Source: Rhizobiales bacterium dw_265
GTDB taxonomy: Bacteria; Pseudomonadota; Alphaproteobacteria; Micropepsales; Micropepsaceae
Assembly: GCA_018449595.1 (NCBI GenBank)
Contig: JAAVUU010000001.1
Coordinates: forward strand, 62,001-126,000
Direction of reading: 5' to 3'
DNA: 64,000 nt
The translations under genes were made by a program, and so were the position numbers. A model generated the notes under the pieces. It was given only the letters and a program-made list of their open reading frames with translations. It searched no databases and had not been told where the DNA came from. Position 1 is the first letter of the stretch. Each line of letters opens with the position of its first letter. This document shows, in pieces, positions 37,174 through 46,699 of the stretch.

Positions 37174-37830
37174 ATGCCTGACATCATCCTGCCTGGCTCG
37201 GCCGGCCGTATCGAAGCCCGCTATCAGCGGCAAAAGAACCCCGGCGCGCCCATGGCGCTGGTGCTGCATCCGCATCCCCAGTTCGGCGGCACCATGAACA
37301 ATCCGTTGGTCTATGACCTATTCCACATGTTCCACGGCCTGGGCTGCACCACCGTGCGCTTCAATTTTCGTGGCGTGGGCCGCAGCCAGGGCTCGTTCGA
37401 TAACGGCGCCGGCGAGCTGAGCGATGCCGCCGCGGTGCTGGACTGGATGAACACGCTGTATCCCAACCCGTCCAATGTCTGGGTCTGCGGCATCAGCTTC
37501 GGCGCCTGGATCGGCATGCAGCTTCTGATGCGCCGGCCGGAGATCACCGGCTTTGTCTCCATCGCCCCGCCGGCCAGCATGTACGACTTCGCCTTCCTGG
37601 CGCCCTGCCCCGCCAGCGGCCTGATCGTGCACGGCACCAAGGACAATGTGGTGCCGGAAGCCGATGTGCAGAAGCTGGTGGACCGGCTGACGGCCCAGAA
37701 GGGCATCAAGATCACCTACGACAAGATCGACGGCGCCAACCACTTCTTCGACAAGCACGAGGCCGATGTGGTGGAGACGGTGAAGGAATATGTCTCCAAT
37801 ATGATGTCGAAGCCAAGGGAAGGCCGCTAA
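37174..37830 (+). CDS. Alpha/beta hydrolase, small serine hydrolase family
   Basis: A 218-residue single-domain hydrolase. Motifs are LVLHPHPQFGGTMNN near the oxyanion hole, FNFRGVGRSQG, the nucleophile elbow GISFGAW with catalytic Ser, the Asp in HGTKDNVVP and the His in GANHFFDK. The HPHPxFGG and GxSxGA combination places it near the family of small alpha/beta hydrolases often found beside Fe-S genes in alphaproteobacteria. It is probably a cytoplasmic carboxylesterase. The substrate is unknown. It is divergent from iscR across a 279-base gap holding both promoters. Confidence 0.88.
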   Translation: MPDIILPGSAGRIEARYQRQKNPGAPMALVLHPHPQFGGTMNNPLVYDLFHMFHGLGCTTVRFNFRGVGRSQGSFDNGAGELSDAAAVLDWMNTLYPNPSNVWVCGISFGAWIGMQLLMRRPEITGFVSIAPPASMYDFAFLAPCPASGLIVHGTKDNVVPEADVQKLVDRLTAQKGIKITYDKIDGANHFFDKHEADVVETVKEYVSNMMSKPREGR

Positions 37831-37879
37831 AGCGGCCTTCCCGGCCGCTTCATGCGGGTGGCCCAGTTTCAAAAGCCCG

Positions 37880-38983
37880 TTAGGCCTTCCAGTAGCGCCC
37901 GCCCGTCATCGGCTGCTGAACGCCCGTCGTAGTCGGCAGCGACAGCGGCAGCCCCAATCGCGACCGCATCGCCAGATAGGCGAAGGCTTCCGCCTCCAGC
38001 GCATCGCCATCCCAGCGCGCCCCTTCCGCCTTCAGCACCTGGGCGTTGACGCGGGCCTGCAGCATCTGCATCAGCGTCGCATTGTGCCGCCCGCCGCCGC
38101 AGACAATCCATGTCATCGCAGGTTCGGGGAAATGTTCGCGGGCGCGGGCGATCGAAGCCGCCGTGAAAGCGGTCAAGGTCGCTGCCCCGTCCATAGGCGA
38201 CAGGCCCTCCACCGCCGCCATGCCGAAATCCATCCGGTCCAGGGATTTTGGCGGCGTGCGCGCGAAAAAGGGGTTGGCCAGCATCCTGTCCAGCGCCGCA
38301 TCATTGACCTTGCCGGTGCGGGCGAAATCGCCATTGCGGTCCACAGCCACGCCCGCATGGCGCTGCATCCAGTCGTCAATCGGGGCATTGCCGGGGCCGG
38401 TGTCGAACGCCAGCACAAAGTCGCCGCTGATATAGGTGACATTGGCGACCCCGCCGATATTGACCACGGCCAATGGCCGGGCCAGTTGCGAATTCTTCGC
38501 CAGGGCGGCGTGATAGAGCGGCACCAGGGGCGCGCCCTGCCCGCCCGCCTTCACATCGGCGCTGCGGAAATCGTTGACCACATCGATGCCGGTCAGCCGC
38601 GCCAGCAGCGCGCCGTCGCCGATCTGCCAGGTCCAGCGCCGCTCGGGCCGGTGCAGGATGGTCTGGCCGTGAAAACCGACCAGCGCCACGGCCTCGCGCG
38701 GCAGCCGGGCGCGCTCCAGCAATGTCTTGACCGCTTCGGCATGGGCCTGGGTCAGCAGCCGCTCGGCCTCGCGGATGGAATGGGGCACGGGCGCGCCTTG
38801 CGCCACATCGCGCGCCGTCTCCAGGGCCTGGCGCAGCAAGGCGCGCGTCCCGCCGTCATAGGGAATGGTCAGGCCGGGGCCGGGACGGACGAAATCCTCG
38901 CCATCGGTGTCCAGCAGGGCGGCGTCAATGCCGTCCAGCGAGGTGCCGCTCATCAGGCCCATGACTTTCATGATTTCGGCCAT
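37880..38983 (-). CDS. anmK: Anhydro-N-acetylmuramic acid kinase
   Basis: A 367-residue kinase that phosphorylates and opens 1,6-anhydro-MurNAc during peptidoglycan recycling. N-terminal [22 protein letters not shown], the [10 protein letters not shown] motif, [25 protein letters not shown] and [11 protein letters not shown] match the family throughout. It starts 38 bases from the divergent tyrS, an arrangement seen in other proteobacteria. It fits with the peptidoglycan enzymes further right in the window. Confidence 0.96.
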   Translation of the reverse strand: MAEIMKVMGLMSGTSLDGIDAALLDTDGEDFVRPGPGLTIPYDGGTRALLRQALETARDVAQGAPVPHSIREAERLLTQAHAEAVKTLLERARLPREAVALVGFHGQTILHRPERRWTWQIGDGALLARLTGIDVVNDFRSADVKAGGQGAPLVPLYHAALAKNSQLARPLAVVNIGGVANVTYISGDFVLAFDTGPGNAPIDDWMQRHAGVAVDRNGDFARTGKVNDAALDRMLANPFFARTPPKSLDRMDFGMAAVEGLSPMDGAATLTAFTAASIARAREHFPEPAMTWIVCGGGRHNATLMQMLQARVNAQVLKAEGARWDGDALEAEAFAYLAMRSRLGLPLSLPTTTGVQQPMTGGRYWKA

Positions 38984-39021
38984 GTGTGCTAAAGACCCGC
39001 CCTCATTTCAGGACATATAGC

Positions 39022-40269
39022 ATGCCTGCCGCGCCGCAATTCCAGTCCGAATTTCTCAAGACCTTCGTGGCGCGCGGGGCCTATTATGACTGTTCGGGGC
39101 CGGGCGAGCTGGACGCGATGTTCGCGCGCGAGCGGGTCACCGCCTATATCGGTTTCGACTGCACCGCCGACAGCCTGCATGTCGGCAGCCTGGTGCAGTT
39201 GATGACCCTGCGCCGCCTGCAGCAAGCCGGCCACAAGCCGATCCTGCTGATGGGCGGCGGCACCACCAAGGCGGGCGATCCCAGCGGCAAGGACGAAACC
39301 CGCCAGCTTCTGACCGGCGAACAGATCGAGGCCAACAAGCAGAGCATCCTGTCGGGCATCCGCCACCTGCTGCGCTTCGGCGACGGGCCGTCGGACGCCA
39401 TCCTGGTGGACAATGCCGAATGGCTGGACAAACTCGACTACATCCCCTTCCTGCGCGATGTGGGGCGCCACTTCTCGGTCAACCGCATGCTGACCATGGA
39501 AAGCGTCAAGCTGCGGCTGGACCGCGAGCAGCCGCTGTCCTTCCTGGAATTCAACTATTCCATCATGCAGGCCTATGACTTTGTCGAACTCTACAAGCGC
39601 TATGGCTGCCGGCTGCAGTCCAGCGGCTCCGACCAGTGGGGCAATGTGGTGTCGGGCATCGAGCTGGGACGCCGCATGGAACAGGCGCAACTGTTCGGCC
39701 TGACCACGCCGCTGATCACCACCGCCTCGGGCGCCAAGATGGGCAAGACCGCGGCGGGGGCGGTGTGGCTGAACCAGGAGCGCCTGTCGCCTTATGATTA
39801 CTGGCAGTTCTGGCGCAACACCGAGGACGGCGATGTCGGCCGCTTCCTGCGCCTGTTCACGGACATGCCCGAGGCCGAAATCGCGCGGCTGGAAAGCCTG
39901 CAAGGCGCGGAACTGAACGACGCCAAGAAAGTGCTGGCGACGGAAGCTGCCGCCATCCTGCATGGCCGCGCGGCAGCGGCAGCGGCGGAAGAAACCGCCC
40001 GCAGCGCCTTTGAAGATGGCGCGTCGGCGGCGGGCCTGCCCACCATCACCGCTGCCCTGCCGGACGGGATTCTCAACCTGGCCGTTGCGGCCGGGCTGGC
40101 GGCGTCAAATTCCGAAGCGCGCAAGCTCATCGCCAACAACGGCCTGAAGCTGAACGACGCCGCGGTGTCCGATCCCCGGCTGACCGTTGATGCAACCGCG
40201 CTGAACAGCGACGGCGTACTAAAGCTGTCGAGCGGCAAGAAAAAGCATGTGCTGGTGAAGCCGGTCTAG
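39022..40269 (+). CDS. tyrS: Tyrosyl-tRNA synthetase
   Basis: A 415-residue class I synthetase that charges tRNA-Tyr. It has the N-terminal Rossmann core with a HVGS version of the HIGH motif ([11 protein letters not shown]), the tyrosine pocket QAYDFVEL and GSDQWGN, a KMGKT version of KMSKS, and a C-terminal S4-like RNA-binding domain (about 345-410). The ATG at 39022 opens the conserved [15 protein letters not shown]. The TAG stop is formed by TA plus the first G of the adjacent repeat element. Confidence 0.97.
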   Translation: MPAAPQFQSEFLKTFVARGAYYDCSGPGELDAMFARERVTAYIGFDCTADSLHVGSLVQLMTLRRLQQAGHKPILLMGGGTTKAGDPSGKDETRQLLTGEQIEANKQSILSGIRHLLRFGDGPSDAILVDNAEWLDKLDYIPFLRDVGRHFSVNRMLTMESVKLRLDREQPLSFLEFNYSIMQAYDFVELYKRYGCRLQSSGSDQWGNVVSGIELGRRMEQAQLFGLTTPLITTASGAKMGKTAAGAVWLNQERLSPYDYWQFWRNTEDGDVGRFLRLFTDMPEAEIARLESLQGAELNDAKKVLATEAAAILHGRAAAAAAEETARSAFEDGASAAGLPTITAALPDGILNLAVAAGLAASNSEARKLIANNGLKLNDAAVSDPRLTVDATALNSDGVLKLSSGKKKHVLVKPV

Positions 40270-40439
40270 GGTTTGGACTCAATTGCCGGCAGTTAAATCA
40301 CAACTTGTCATGGCCCGCCGGAGAGCGGGCCACCCAGCTGGTGCGCATACAATGCCGGCATGGGAGCCTGCGTCACCTGGGTGGCCCGGATTCCCGGGCC
40401 ATGACAGTTTTATTTTGAATTTCAATTGAGTACAGACCC
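40269..40439. mobile_element. 171-bp MITE-like element, copy 2
   Basis: The ends are 17-base inverted repeats matching at 15 positions (left GGGTTTGGACTCAATTG; right, read inward, GGGTCTGTACTCAATTG), flanked by TA on both sides (40267-40268 and 40440-40441). It differs from copy 1 at about 14 positions. In the hairpin at 40383-40400 the closing stem pair is G-C where copy 1 has C-G, so the stem is kept by a compensatory change. It fills the gap between convergent tyrS and the AsmA-like gene and completes both TAG stops. It encodes nothing and would need a transposase supplied from elsewhere. Confidence 0.88.
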
Positions 40440-43400
40440 TAGTTCGGCCTGGGCTGCGGTGTCGGTGCGGTGGCCTGCTGCTGTGGCGCCGCATTGGAGG
40501 GCGCATTCTCCACCGTCGGGATATGGCCCTCGAAGAGGCGGCGGAAGATGCCCGGCGCCAGCAGCGACAGCGGATTGGTGCTGATGGTGGGCTGTTCCAT
40601 ATTGCCGGTGGCCGAATAGGTCGCGCTCAGGATGCCCTCGCCCTGCTTGGACGCCAGGATGTCGCCCAGCAGCGGGATATTGCTCAGCACCGAATTGACG
40701 CCGCAGGCCGGGACCAGCGAGCCCTTCAACGCCAGGGTGCCGCGCGGCCGGTCGATATAGCCATCGGCGGTGGCGCAAATGGCGCGGCCCTGGGCGCGCG
40801 CATTGTTTATCCCGATGACATTATTCTTGGAGGTGAAAGGCAGGTTCCATTCCTCCAGGCTGATGCCGTCGCCACCCATCAGGTCGCCCATGCCGGTCAG
40901 CGAGCCGGCCGCGAACATGCGGCTGAGCAGCGGCTGGTTGGTGAGCTGGAAATTCTTGATGTTCAGCACGCCGGTAAAATCGGGGGCGCCGGGATTGACG
41001 GCGTCGCTGGCCTGGCCCGGCAGGTTGATGGTCACATTGAGCGCGCCGCCGCGCATGCTTTCGAACGCGAAAACCCCGCGCGCCAGCAGCCCGGCATCGC
41101 CGCTGGTCAGAGTCACCTTGCGGCCGCCGGCGGAGGTTTCCAGACCGGCGGCGATGGGCGCGCTCTTGTCGCCGCGCGCGACGTTGCCGCTGAGGGCAAT
41201 GGCCGAGGGCCGGTTGCCGATGCCGGCCAGGTCGAGATTGAAGGGCTGGATCGAAACGCCGTCGCGCATCGCCATCCGGTCCAGCCTGGCATTGATGTGG
41301 AAATGCCCCTCCGGCGTGTCGTCCGGCGTCATGGCGCCGCCGCCGTTCACGCTGACATTGGGCGCCTCCTTGGAGCCGGTGCGGCCGATCCTGGAACCAT
41401 CCAGCGAATGGCCGCGCAGCTGATAGTCGTCGCCGCCATTGGCGTTGCGCGACAACTGGAAGGACAGGTCGTTGAGCGGCCCCATGCGGACGGACGGAAA
41501 GTTCAACACCGTCAACTCGCCATTGCGGTTGAAATCGGCGGTGCCGTTCAGGTTCAGCACCGGCCCGCTGATGCGGATGGTCTCGTCCTGCACCGCATTG
41601 CCGGGGGCGAAATTGACGCCGATGCGCCCGCTGGCCGCCTGTCCCGGCGATTTTTCCAGGTTGACGATGGGCACGCTGAGCAGCGCCGGGGTGAAATCCA
41701 CCGCCACATCGGCATGCAGCAGGCTGCCGCGATGGCCGGTGATGTCGGCGGTGATGGGCACCGCGCCGCGGAAGAAGCGCATCAGCCCGATATTGAGCGC
41801 CGTGCGGCCGCCTTCGGTCAGGGTGCCCTTGACCGTCATTCTGGTGGTGACGGGGTCCTTGGTCTTGAAGTCCTCCGTCCAGTCCACCGCCAGGCGCGAG
41901 TCTCCCAGGTTGATCTGCCCCGTCTGGTGCAGCCGGTCATTGTCGATGTCGAACACCACCGCGCCGTTGGTGATGCGGGTATTGGCGCCCAGCGACACCG
42001 AGAAATCGCTGACCGCCGCCTTGACGCCGATGCCGACATCGTCCACCGGCAGGTTCGCCAGCATCGGTACCGTGAAGGACAGGTCGGCGCCGACGGTGCC
42101 GCCGGTGGTCTTGGGATCGATGCCGAAGCGGGTGGGATAGTTCAGCGGCTTCATGTCTATCAGGGTCATGACATCGGTCATGGCGCCGTCCACATGCACG
42201 CCGAACTGGCCGACCGTGCCGGTCTTGTGCAGATCGGGGATCAGCACCGTGCCATTCCTGGCGGTCAGCGGACCAATGCGGCCGCTGGTGAGACTGGCCC
42301 TGAAGGTGTCGCCGGTCATGATGGCGTCGCCCATCACATTGGTCGCATGGGTCAGCCCGTTGATATAGCTGCCCTCGATATTCCTCAGGCCGAAGGTCAG
42401 CTTCAGCGAATCCTCCGGCAGGATCGCCTGGTCCAGCATGCCGGGCGCGAAGTTGGTCTGGGCGTCCAGCGGCCCCATCTCGCCGGCAAAGACATTGGCG
42501 TCGATCCAGCTGCGCGCGCCCGGCGCCGCCATCAGGGGCCAATATTTCAGCAGCGCCCGCGCCGGCATGGCCGGGATATGGGCCCTGGCGACGATGCCCG
42601 GCGCGCCGCTATCGTTCAGGGTGATGCTGCCGCCGGCATCCAGGGCAAAACCGGCGGCGGTGAGATTGAATTTTGTGATGTCGATCTGGCGCGGGCCGAT
42701 GAGGTAATCCGCCGCCAGGGTCACCGACTGATACTCCACCGCCTGGGCAAAGACGCCGGGCATGTTCAGCGCGATGTTGCGCCCGCCCAGTTCGGCATGC
42801 ACCCGCGCCAGCTTGCCGCCCGCCAGGAAGAAATCGCCCGTGCCCTTCAGGCTGGCTTTCACCTCGCGCGCCTTGAGGTCGACGGTGCCCAGCACCAGAT
42901 GGTGCGATGCGCCGTCATAGGCGCCGATCAGGCGCAGGCGTTCGACATGGAGCGCCTTGTCCTTCAGGGCGGCCAAGGGAATATCGCCATGGGCGGTGAT
43001 GTCGAACTTGGCATTGGCCAGCACGGCGCCGGGATCCATCCGGAACGAGGTCGAAAGGCTGGCGACAAGGGGAAGCCGCTTGACGCCGTCAAAGAATTTG
43101 GCGTCCCGGCTCAGGGCGCGCAGGTCCAGGCCGGTGACATTGACATTGCCCAGGATGGGGCCCCTGGCGGGCGGCAAAGTGAAATCGGCGGCGACATGGC
43201 TCTTGCTGCCGGAGATCATCACATCGGCGTCAAAACTGGCGCCGATGGTTTCGCCTTTGGAGCGCAGCACCAGATTGGCGCGCGGCGCCGTCACATAAAG
43301 CCCGGTGACCTCGTCATAGATGCCCAGCCGGGCGTCGCGCACCGCGAAGCTTTCCAGCGACGAGGATTCGCTGCCGCGCGCGTCGATCACGTCGCTGAGG

Positions 43401-43870
43401 CGGCCGATGATGTCGTCGTCGCCCGCATCCTTTTCGGCGCCCAGCCGGATGCGGCCGTTCTTCATATGGACCAGGGTGAATTCGACGCCGACCAAAGTGA
43501 TGCGCTTGACCACGAACTTGCCGCGCAGGAACGGCGCGGCGGCCAGGCCGATGGCGGCCTTGGGGGCGCGGGCGACGACGCGGCCGTGTGCGTCGTAAAG
43601 GCGGGTGCCCTGCACCACCAGGTTGATCCGGCCCTGGTCGCGGCTCCATTCGATCGCGGCCTGGTCATAGTCCAGGTGGATATCGGGCAGCGCGGTCTGG
43701 ATCGCGCCCGCCAGCGTGCCACGCAGCGGCCCCAGCGACACCGGCCCCCACAACAGGCGCAGGCCCACCCCCGCCACGAAAAACACGATAGCAGCGATCA
43801 GCACGCAACAACTCAGGGCTGCGTGGCCGACATGGTGAGCCTTTATGTACCGGAAAAAAGGCAGCTTCAC
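40439..43870 (-). CDS. Large AsmA-like envelope protein (DUF3971/YhdP type)
   Basis: A 1143-residue protein with a cytoplasmic N-terminus, one transmembrane helix (about residues 17-40) and a very long periplasmic region rich in beta strands. This fits the AsmA/TamB/YhdP group of bridge-like lipid-transfer proteins. The DUF3971-type region and the AsmA-like C-terminal domain (around LTGMGDLMGGDGISLEEWNLPF and the NIPLLGDIL segment) are recognisable. It probably helps move phospholipids to the outer membrane. The tail is Pro/Gln-rich (PQQQATAPTPQPRPN). It is transcribed divergently from bcp. Confidence 0.88.
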   Translation of the reverse strand: MKLPFFRYIKAHHVGHAALSCCVLIAAIVFFVAGVGLRLLWGPVSLGPLRGTLAGAIQTALPDIHLDYDQAAIEWSRDQGRINLVVQGTRLYDAHGRVVARAPKAAIGLAAAPFLRGKFVVKRITLVGVEFTLVHMKNGRIRLGAEKDAGDDDIIGRLSDVIDARGSESSSLESFAVRDARLGIYDEVTGLYVTAPRANLVLRSKGETIGASFDADVMISGSKSHVAADFTLPPARGPILGNVNVTGLDLRALSRDAKFFDGVKRLPLVASLSTSFRMDPGAVLANAKFDITAHGDIPLAALKDKALHVERLRLIGAYDGASHHLVLGTVDLKAREVKASLKGTGDFFLAGGKLARVHAELGGRNIALNMPGVFAQAVEYQSVTLAADYLIGPRQIDITKFNLTAAGFALDAGGSITLNDSGAPGIVARAHIPAMPARALLKYWPLMAAPGARSWIDANVFAGEMGPLDAQTNFAPGMLDQAILPEDSLKLTFGLRNIEGSYINGLTHATNVMGDAIMTGDTFRASLTSGRIGPLTARNGTVLIPDLHKTGTVGQFGVHVDGAMTDVMTLIDMKPLNYPTRFGIDPKTTGGTVGADLSFTVPMLANLPVDDVGIGVKAAVSDFSVSLGANTRITNGAVVFDIDNDRLHQTGQINLGDSRLAVDWTEDFKTKDPVTTRMTVKGTLTEGGRTALNIGLMRFFRGAVPITADITGHRGSLLHADVAVDFTPALLSVPIVNLEKSPGQAASGRIGVNFAPGNAVQDETIRISGPVLNLNGTADFNRNGELTVLNFPSVRMGPLNDLSFQLSRNANGGDDYQLRGHSLDGSRIGRTGSKEAPNVSVNGGGAMTPDDTPEGHFHINARLDRMAMRDGVSIQPFNLDLAGIGNRPSAIALSGNVARGDKSAPIAAGLETSAGGRKVTLTSGDAGLLARGVFAFESMRGGALNVTINLPGQASDAVNPGAPDFTGVLNIKNFQLTNQPLLSRMFAAGSLTGMGDLMGGDGISLEEWNLPFTSKNNVIGINNARAQGRAICATADGYIDRPRGTLALKGSLVPACGVNSVLSNIPLLGDILASKQGEGILSATYSATGNMEQPTISTNPLSLLAPGIFRRLFEGHIPTVENAPSNAAPQQQATAPTPQPRPN

Positions 43871-44072
43871 TTACGCTCTCTTGCGCTCTCTCGGAGGCCC
43901 CCTTGGGGGCTCTCTTTGGGGGATTCTCTGGATGCGGCTCAAGTATTACGATTGTTGGGCTTAAAAAGGGCAAATGTTCCAATCCCGTCGCGGGGACGGC
44001 AGGGGAATGCTGCGATTGCGCTGACCCCGCCGGATGGGGTTAAATCCGATCTGTTAGAAGGGGTTGGGAACT

Positions 44073-44579
44073 ATGGCGCTGGCGGGCAGCCTCTCCGGGA
44101 AAGACCTATCTGTGAGCGGCCTGTCGGCGGGAGACAAGGCCCCGTCCTTCAGGATCGCCACCGGCGCGGGCGAAACCGTTTCCGCGGCCGGCCTGAAGGG
44201 CCACCCTTATGTGGTCTATTTCTATCCCAAGGACGACACCTCCGGCTGCACCAAGGAAGCTATCGGCTTTTCCGAGGCGCAGAAGAAATTCGAGAAGCTG
44301 GGCGTGACCGTGATCGGCGTCTCCAAGGACAGCCTGGAGAGCCACGCCAAATTCCGCGCCAAGCACAAGTTGAAGATCGCGCTGGGCTCCGACCCCGATA
44401 TCAAGATGGCGCAGGCCTGGGGCGTGTGGGGCGAGAAAACGCTCTACGGCCGCAAATATATGGGCATGGAACGCGCGACATTCCTGGTAAACGCCAAAGG
44501 TGTCATCGTGCAGGCATGGCGCAAGGTTAAGGTCCCCGGGCATGTGGAGGCCGTTCTGGAGGCGGCCAAGGCATCATGA
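44073..44579 (+). CDS. bcp: Peroxiredoxin, BCP/PrxQ type lacking the usual resolving cysteine
   Basis: A 168-residue thiol peroxidase that reduces H2O2 and organic peroxides. The peroxidatic cysteine is Cys59 in DDTSGCTKEAIGF. The residue five positions later, cysteine in most BCP enzymes, is Ile64, so this protein should act in a one-cysteine mode or use an outside thiol. An AAGGGGT site precedes the ATG at 44073. The gene overlaps the M23 peptidase start by four bases (ATGA). Confidence 0.92.
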   Translation: MALAGSLSGKDLSVSGLSAGDKAPSFRIATGAGETVSAAGLKGHPYVVYFYPKDDTSGCTKEAIGFSEAQKKFEKLGVTVIGVSKDSLESHAKFRAKHKLKIALGSDPDIKMAQAWGVWGEKTLYGRKYMGMERATFLVNAKGVIVQAWRKVKVPGHVEAVLEAAKAS

Positions 44580-46153
44580 AAAACTTTTTCCGCCGCGCGT
44601 TAACGCCCAGATTAACCTCGCGCTCGTTTTTCTGGCACAAAAGCTTGATCGCCAGGGATGGCGAGGGTGAAATACCGTCCGCCATGGCTGCAAGCGACGC
44701 GCGCCACAAGGGTTCCAAGATGCAGGCGTCGTTCCTGGAACGCGCCTGGACCTGGATTCACGCGACATTCCCCGAACGCCAGGTCTATATCCGCAGCGAC
44801 GGGCGGGTGCAGTTCTTTACCTTCGGGCCGTCGCTGCAGGCGACGCTTGCCGGCCTGACCCTGATCTTCCTGGGCTGGGTGGCCTTCGCCACCGTCAATG
44901 TGATCTTCAAGGACCGCATCATCGCCGCCAAGGATCACCGCTACCAGCAGATGCAGGCCGCCTATGAAGGCCGCGTCGCCGACCTGCAGAATTCCTATGA
45001 CGATCTCAACGGCGCGCTGGTCGGCGCCGAGGATCGCTTCAAGGCCACCGCCGATGCGCTGTCCGCCAAGCAGAACGCCATCGCCGGCTTCCTCAACCGC
45101 GCCAACCAGGTGCAGGCCGCGATCGGCGGCCGCAACCCGGAGCCGGCGCCCGCGCAAGCTTCGCTGGCCGTCCATGCCCCCGAAGCCGGCGGCCTGCCCG
45201 GCGGCCTGGATGTCGAGGCCCCCGCCGACATCAATGCCGACGATGCCGGGTCGTCGCAGCTGACCGTGATGCCCGGCCCCGCCGCGCCCCAGCCGCGCAC
45301 CGCCCGCCCGGCCAAGTCCAGCGCCCTGGAAACGGCGTTTGGCCGTTTCGCCGCCTTGTTCCGCTCCGTCACCGAAAAGGTGCATCTCGCCGGCCGCCCG
45401 GCGCGCGACTTTCCCGCCGCCTATGCCCAGCATCCGGCGCTGCGCGCGCTGGCCGAACAGACCGCACGCGTGGCGCGCATCGGCGGCGATGAAAATGTCC
45501 TGATGGCCAGGACCGAGGGCGCGCTGGACCGGGGCGTCGGCAACCTGCGCAATGTGGTGCGCCGCACCGGCATCAATCCCGACGCTTTCGCGCGGGCCGC
45601 CAATGAAGGCGTCGGCGGCCCCGAAATTCCCCTGGACCAGGTGAAGATCGAGGGCATTTCCGATTCCCAGTTCACCCATGCCTATCTCAATGCCGCCGCC
45701 GTGCTCGACCAGCTCAACACCCTGTCGGCGGCGCTGGATCATGTGCCGCTGACCGCGCCGGTTTCCGCCGCCAGTTTCGACAGATCCAGCGGCTTCGGCC
45801 CGCGGATCGATCCCTTCACCGGCCGCTACGCCTTCCATCCCGGCATCGACTTCGCCGGCCCCTGGGGCAGCGCGGTGCATGCCACCGCGCCGGGGATCGT
45901 GGTGTTCGCGGGCAATCGCGGCGGCTATGGCAACATGGTGGAGATCGACCATGGCTATGGCATTCACACCCGCTATGGCCATCTGGCGTCCATCGCGGTC
46001 AGGGTGGGAAGCCGGATCGGCAAGGGCGCCGCGGTGGGCCGCGTCGGTTCCACCGGCCGTTCGACCGGGCCGCATGTCCATTATGAAGTCTGGTATGATG
46101 ACGTCGTGAAGAACCCCAACAACTTCATCGAGGCGGGCCGCCATGTTCTCTAG
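44576..46153 (+). CDS. M23 (LytM) peptidoglycan endopeptidase, membrane-anchored
   Basis: A 525-residue protein with a basic cytoplasmic N-terminus, a transmembrane helix (about 85-108), a coiled coil (about 115-165), a Pro/Ala-rich linker and a C-terminal LytM domain (about 400-525). The zinc ligands His421 and Asp425 (HPGIDFAGPW) and the HxH at 500 and 502 (GPHVHYEVWY) are intact, so it is probably an active cell-wall cross-link hydrolase. It overlaps bactofilin by 11 bases. Bactofilin-M23 pairs set cell shape in other bacteria (for example Helicobacter CcmA with Csd1), which suggests the same here. Confidence 0.93.
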   Translation: MKNFFRRALTPRLTSRSFFWHKSLIARDGEGEIPSAMAASDARHKGSKMQASFLERAWTWIHATFPERQVYIRSDGRVQFFTFGPSLQATLAGLTLIFLGWVAFATVNVIFKDRIIAAKDHRYQQMQAAYEGRVADLQNSYDDLNGALVGAEDRFKATADALSAKQNAIAGFLNRANQVQAAIGGRNPEPAPAQASLAVHAPEAGGLPGGLDVEAPADINADDAGSSQLTVMPGPAAPQPRTARPAKSSALETAFGRFAALFRSVTEKVHLAGRPARDFPAAYAQHPALRALAEQTARVARIGGDENVLMARTEGALDRGVGNLRNVVRRTGINPDAFARAANEGVGGPEIPLDQVKIEGISDSQFTHAYLNAAAVLDQLNTLSAALDHVPLTAPVSAASFDRSSGFGPRIDPFTGRYAFHPGIDFAGPWGSAVHATAPGIVVFAGNRGGYGNMVEIDHGYGIHTRYGHLASIAVRVGSRIGKGAAVGRVGSTGRSTGPHVHYEVWYDDVVKNPNNFIEAGRHVL

Positions 46154-46649
46154 CAGAAGCAAAGATGTCGTTCCCGCCCCGCAGCCGATGCTGTCGCAGC
46201 CGGCCCCCTCCACCAAGCGTTCGCGGGCGCTGTCGGCGCCTTCGATCGTCAGCGCCGACCTGGTGGTCAACGGCACCCTGACCTCGACCGGCGATATCCA
46301 GATCGACGGGCGGGTGGAAGGCGATGTCCACAGCGTCGGGCTGGTGATCGGCGAAAAGGCCGAGGTCCATGGCGAGATACTGGCCGAGGATGTGACGGTG
46401 CGCGGCCGGGTAGTGGGCCGCATCCGGGCCAAGAAAGTGCTGCTGGCCGCCACCAGCCATGTCGAAGGCGATATCCTGCACGAAGCCTTTGCGGTGGAAT
46501 CCGGCGCCTTCTTCGAGGGCAATTGCCGCCACAGCGACAACCCGCTGGGCGAAACCCTGAAGAGCGATGCGGCGCGCCCGGCGACGAATTTCGAAACGGA
46601 CACGACCCCGGCCGCGCTGTTCGCGCCCCTGTCGCCAATGGCGACCTAA
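46143..46649 (+). CDS. Bactofilin cytoskeletal protein
   Basis: A 168-residue polymer-forming protein. The central bactofilin beta-helix (about 38-125) shows the repeating pattern NGTLTSTGDIQIDGRVEGDV, VIGEKAEVHGEI and VRGRVVGRIRAKKVLL. It is flanked by disordered ends; the N-terminal tail probably binds membrane or the M23 partner. It overlaps the peptidase gene by 11 bases. The stop is followed by an in-frame 24-base tandem repeat, so the last codons exist in two copies. Confidence 0.93.
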   Translation: MFSSRSKDVVPAPQPMLSQPAPSTKRSRALSAPSIVSADLVVNGTLTSTGDIQIDGRVEGDVHSVGLVIGEKAEVHGEILAEDVTVRGRVVGRIRAKKVLLAATSHVEGDILHEAFAVESGAFFEGNCRHSDNPLGETLKSDAARPATNFETDTTPAALFAPLSPMAT

Positions 46650-46681
46650 ATCAAGCCGCCAATGGCGACCTGAATCAAGCC
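46634..46681 (+). repeat. 24-bp tandem duplication at the bactofilin stop
   Basis: Two adjacent copies that differ at one base (TAA stop in the first, TGA in the second, in the same frame). The unit begins GCCAATGGCGACCT. Readthrough of the first stop would add only eight residues. Confidence 0.85.
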
Positions 46682-46699
46682 GCCCCGTCACGACATGAA

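Noticed and set aside
40523..44530. 1335-codon open frame on the plus strand antisense to the AsmA-like gene
   Set aside because: It has no motifs, an odd composition rich in Gly, Ala, Asp and His, no ribosome site, and runs exactly opposite a good gene. High GC with strong third-position bias keeps the antisense frame open.
46634..46681. 24-bp tandem repeat as a readthrough or recoding site of bactofilin
   Set aside because: The second copy ends in its own stop after eight codons and no stimulatory structure is evident; slippage duplication is simpler.
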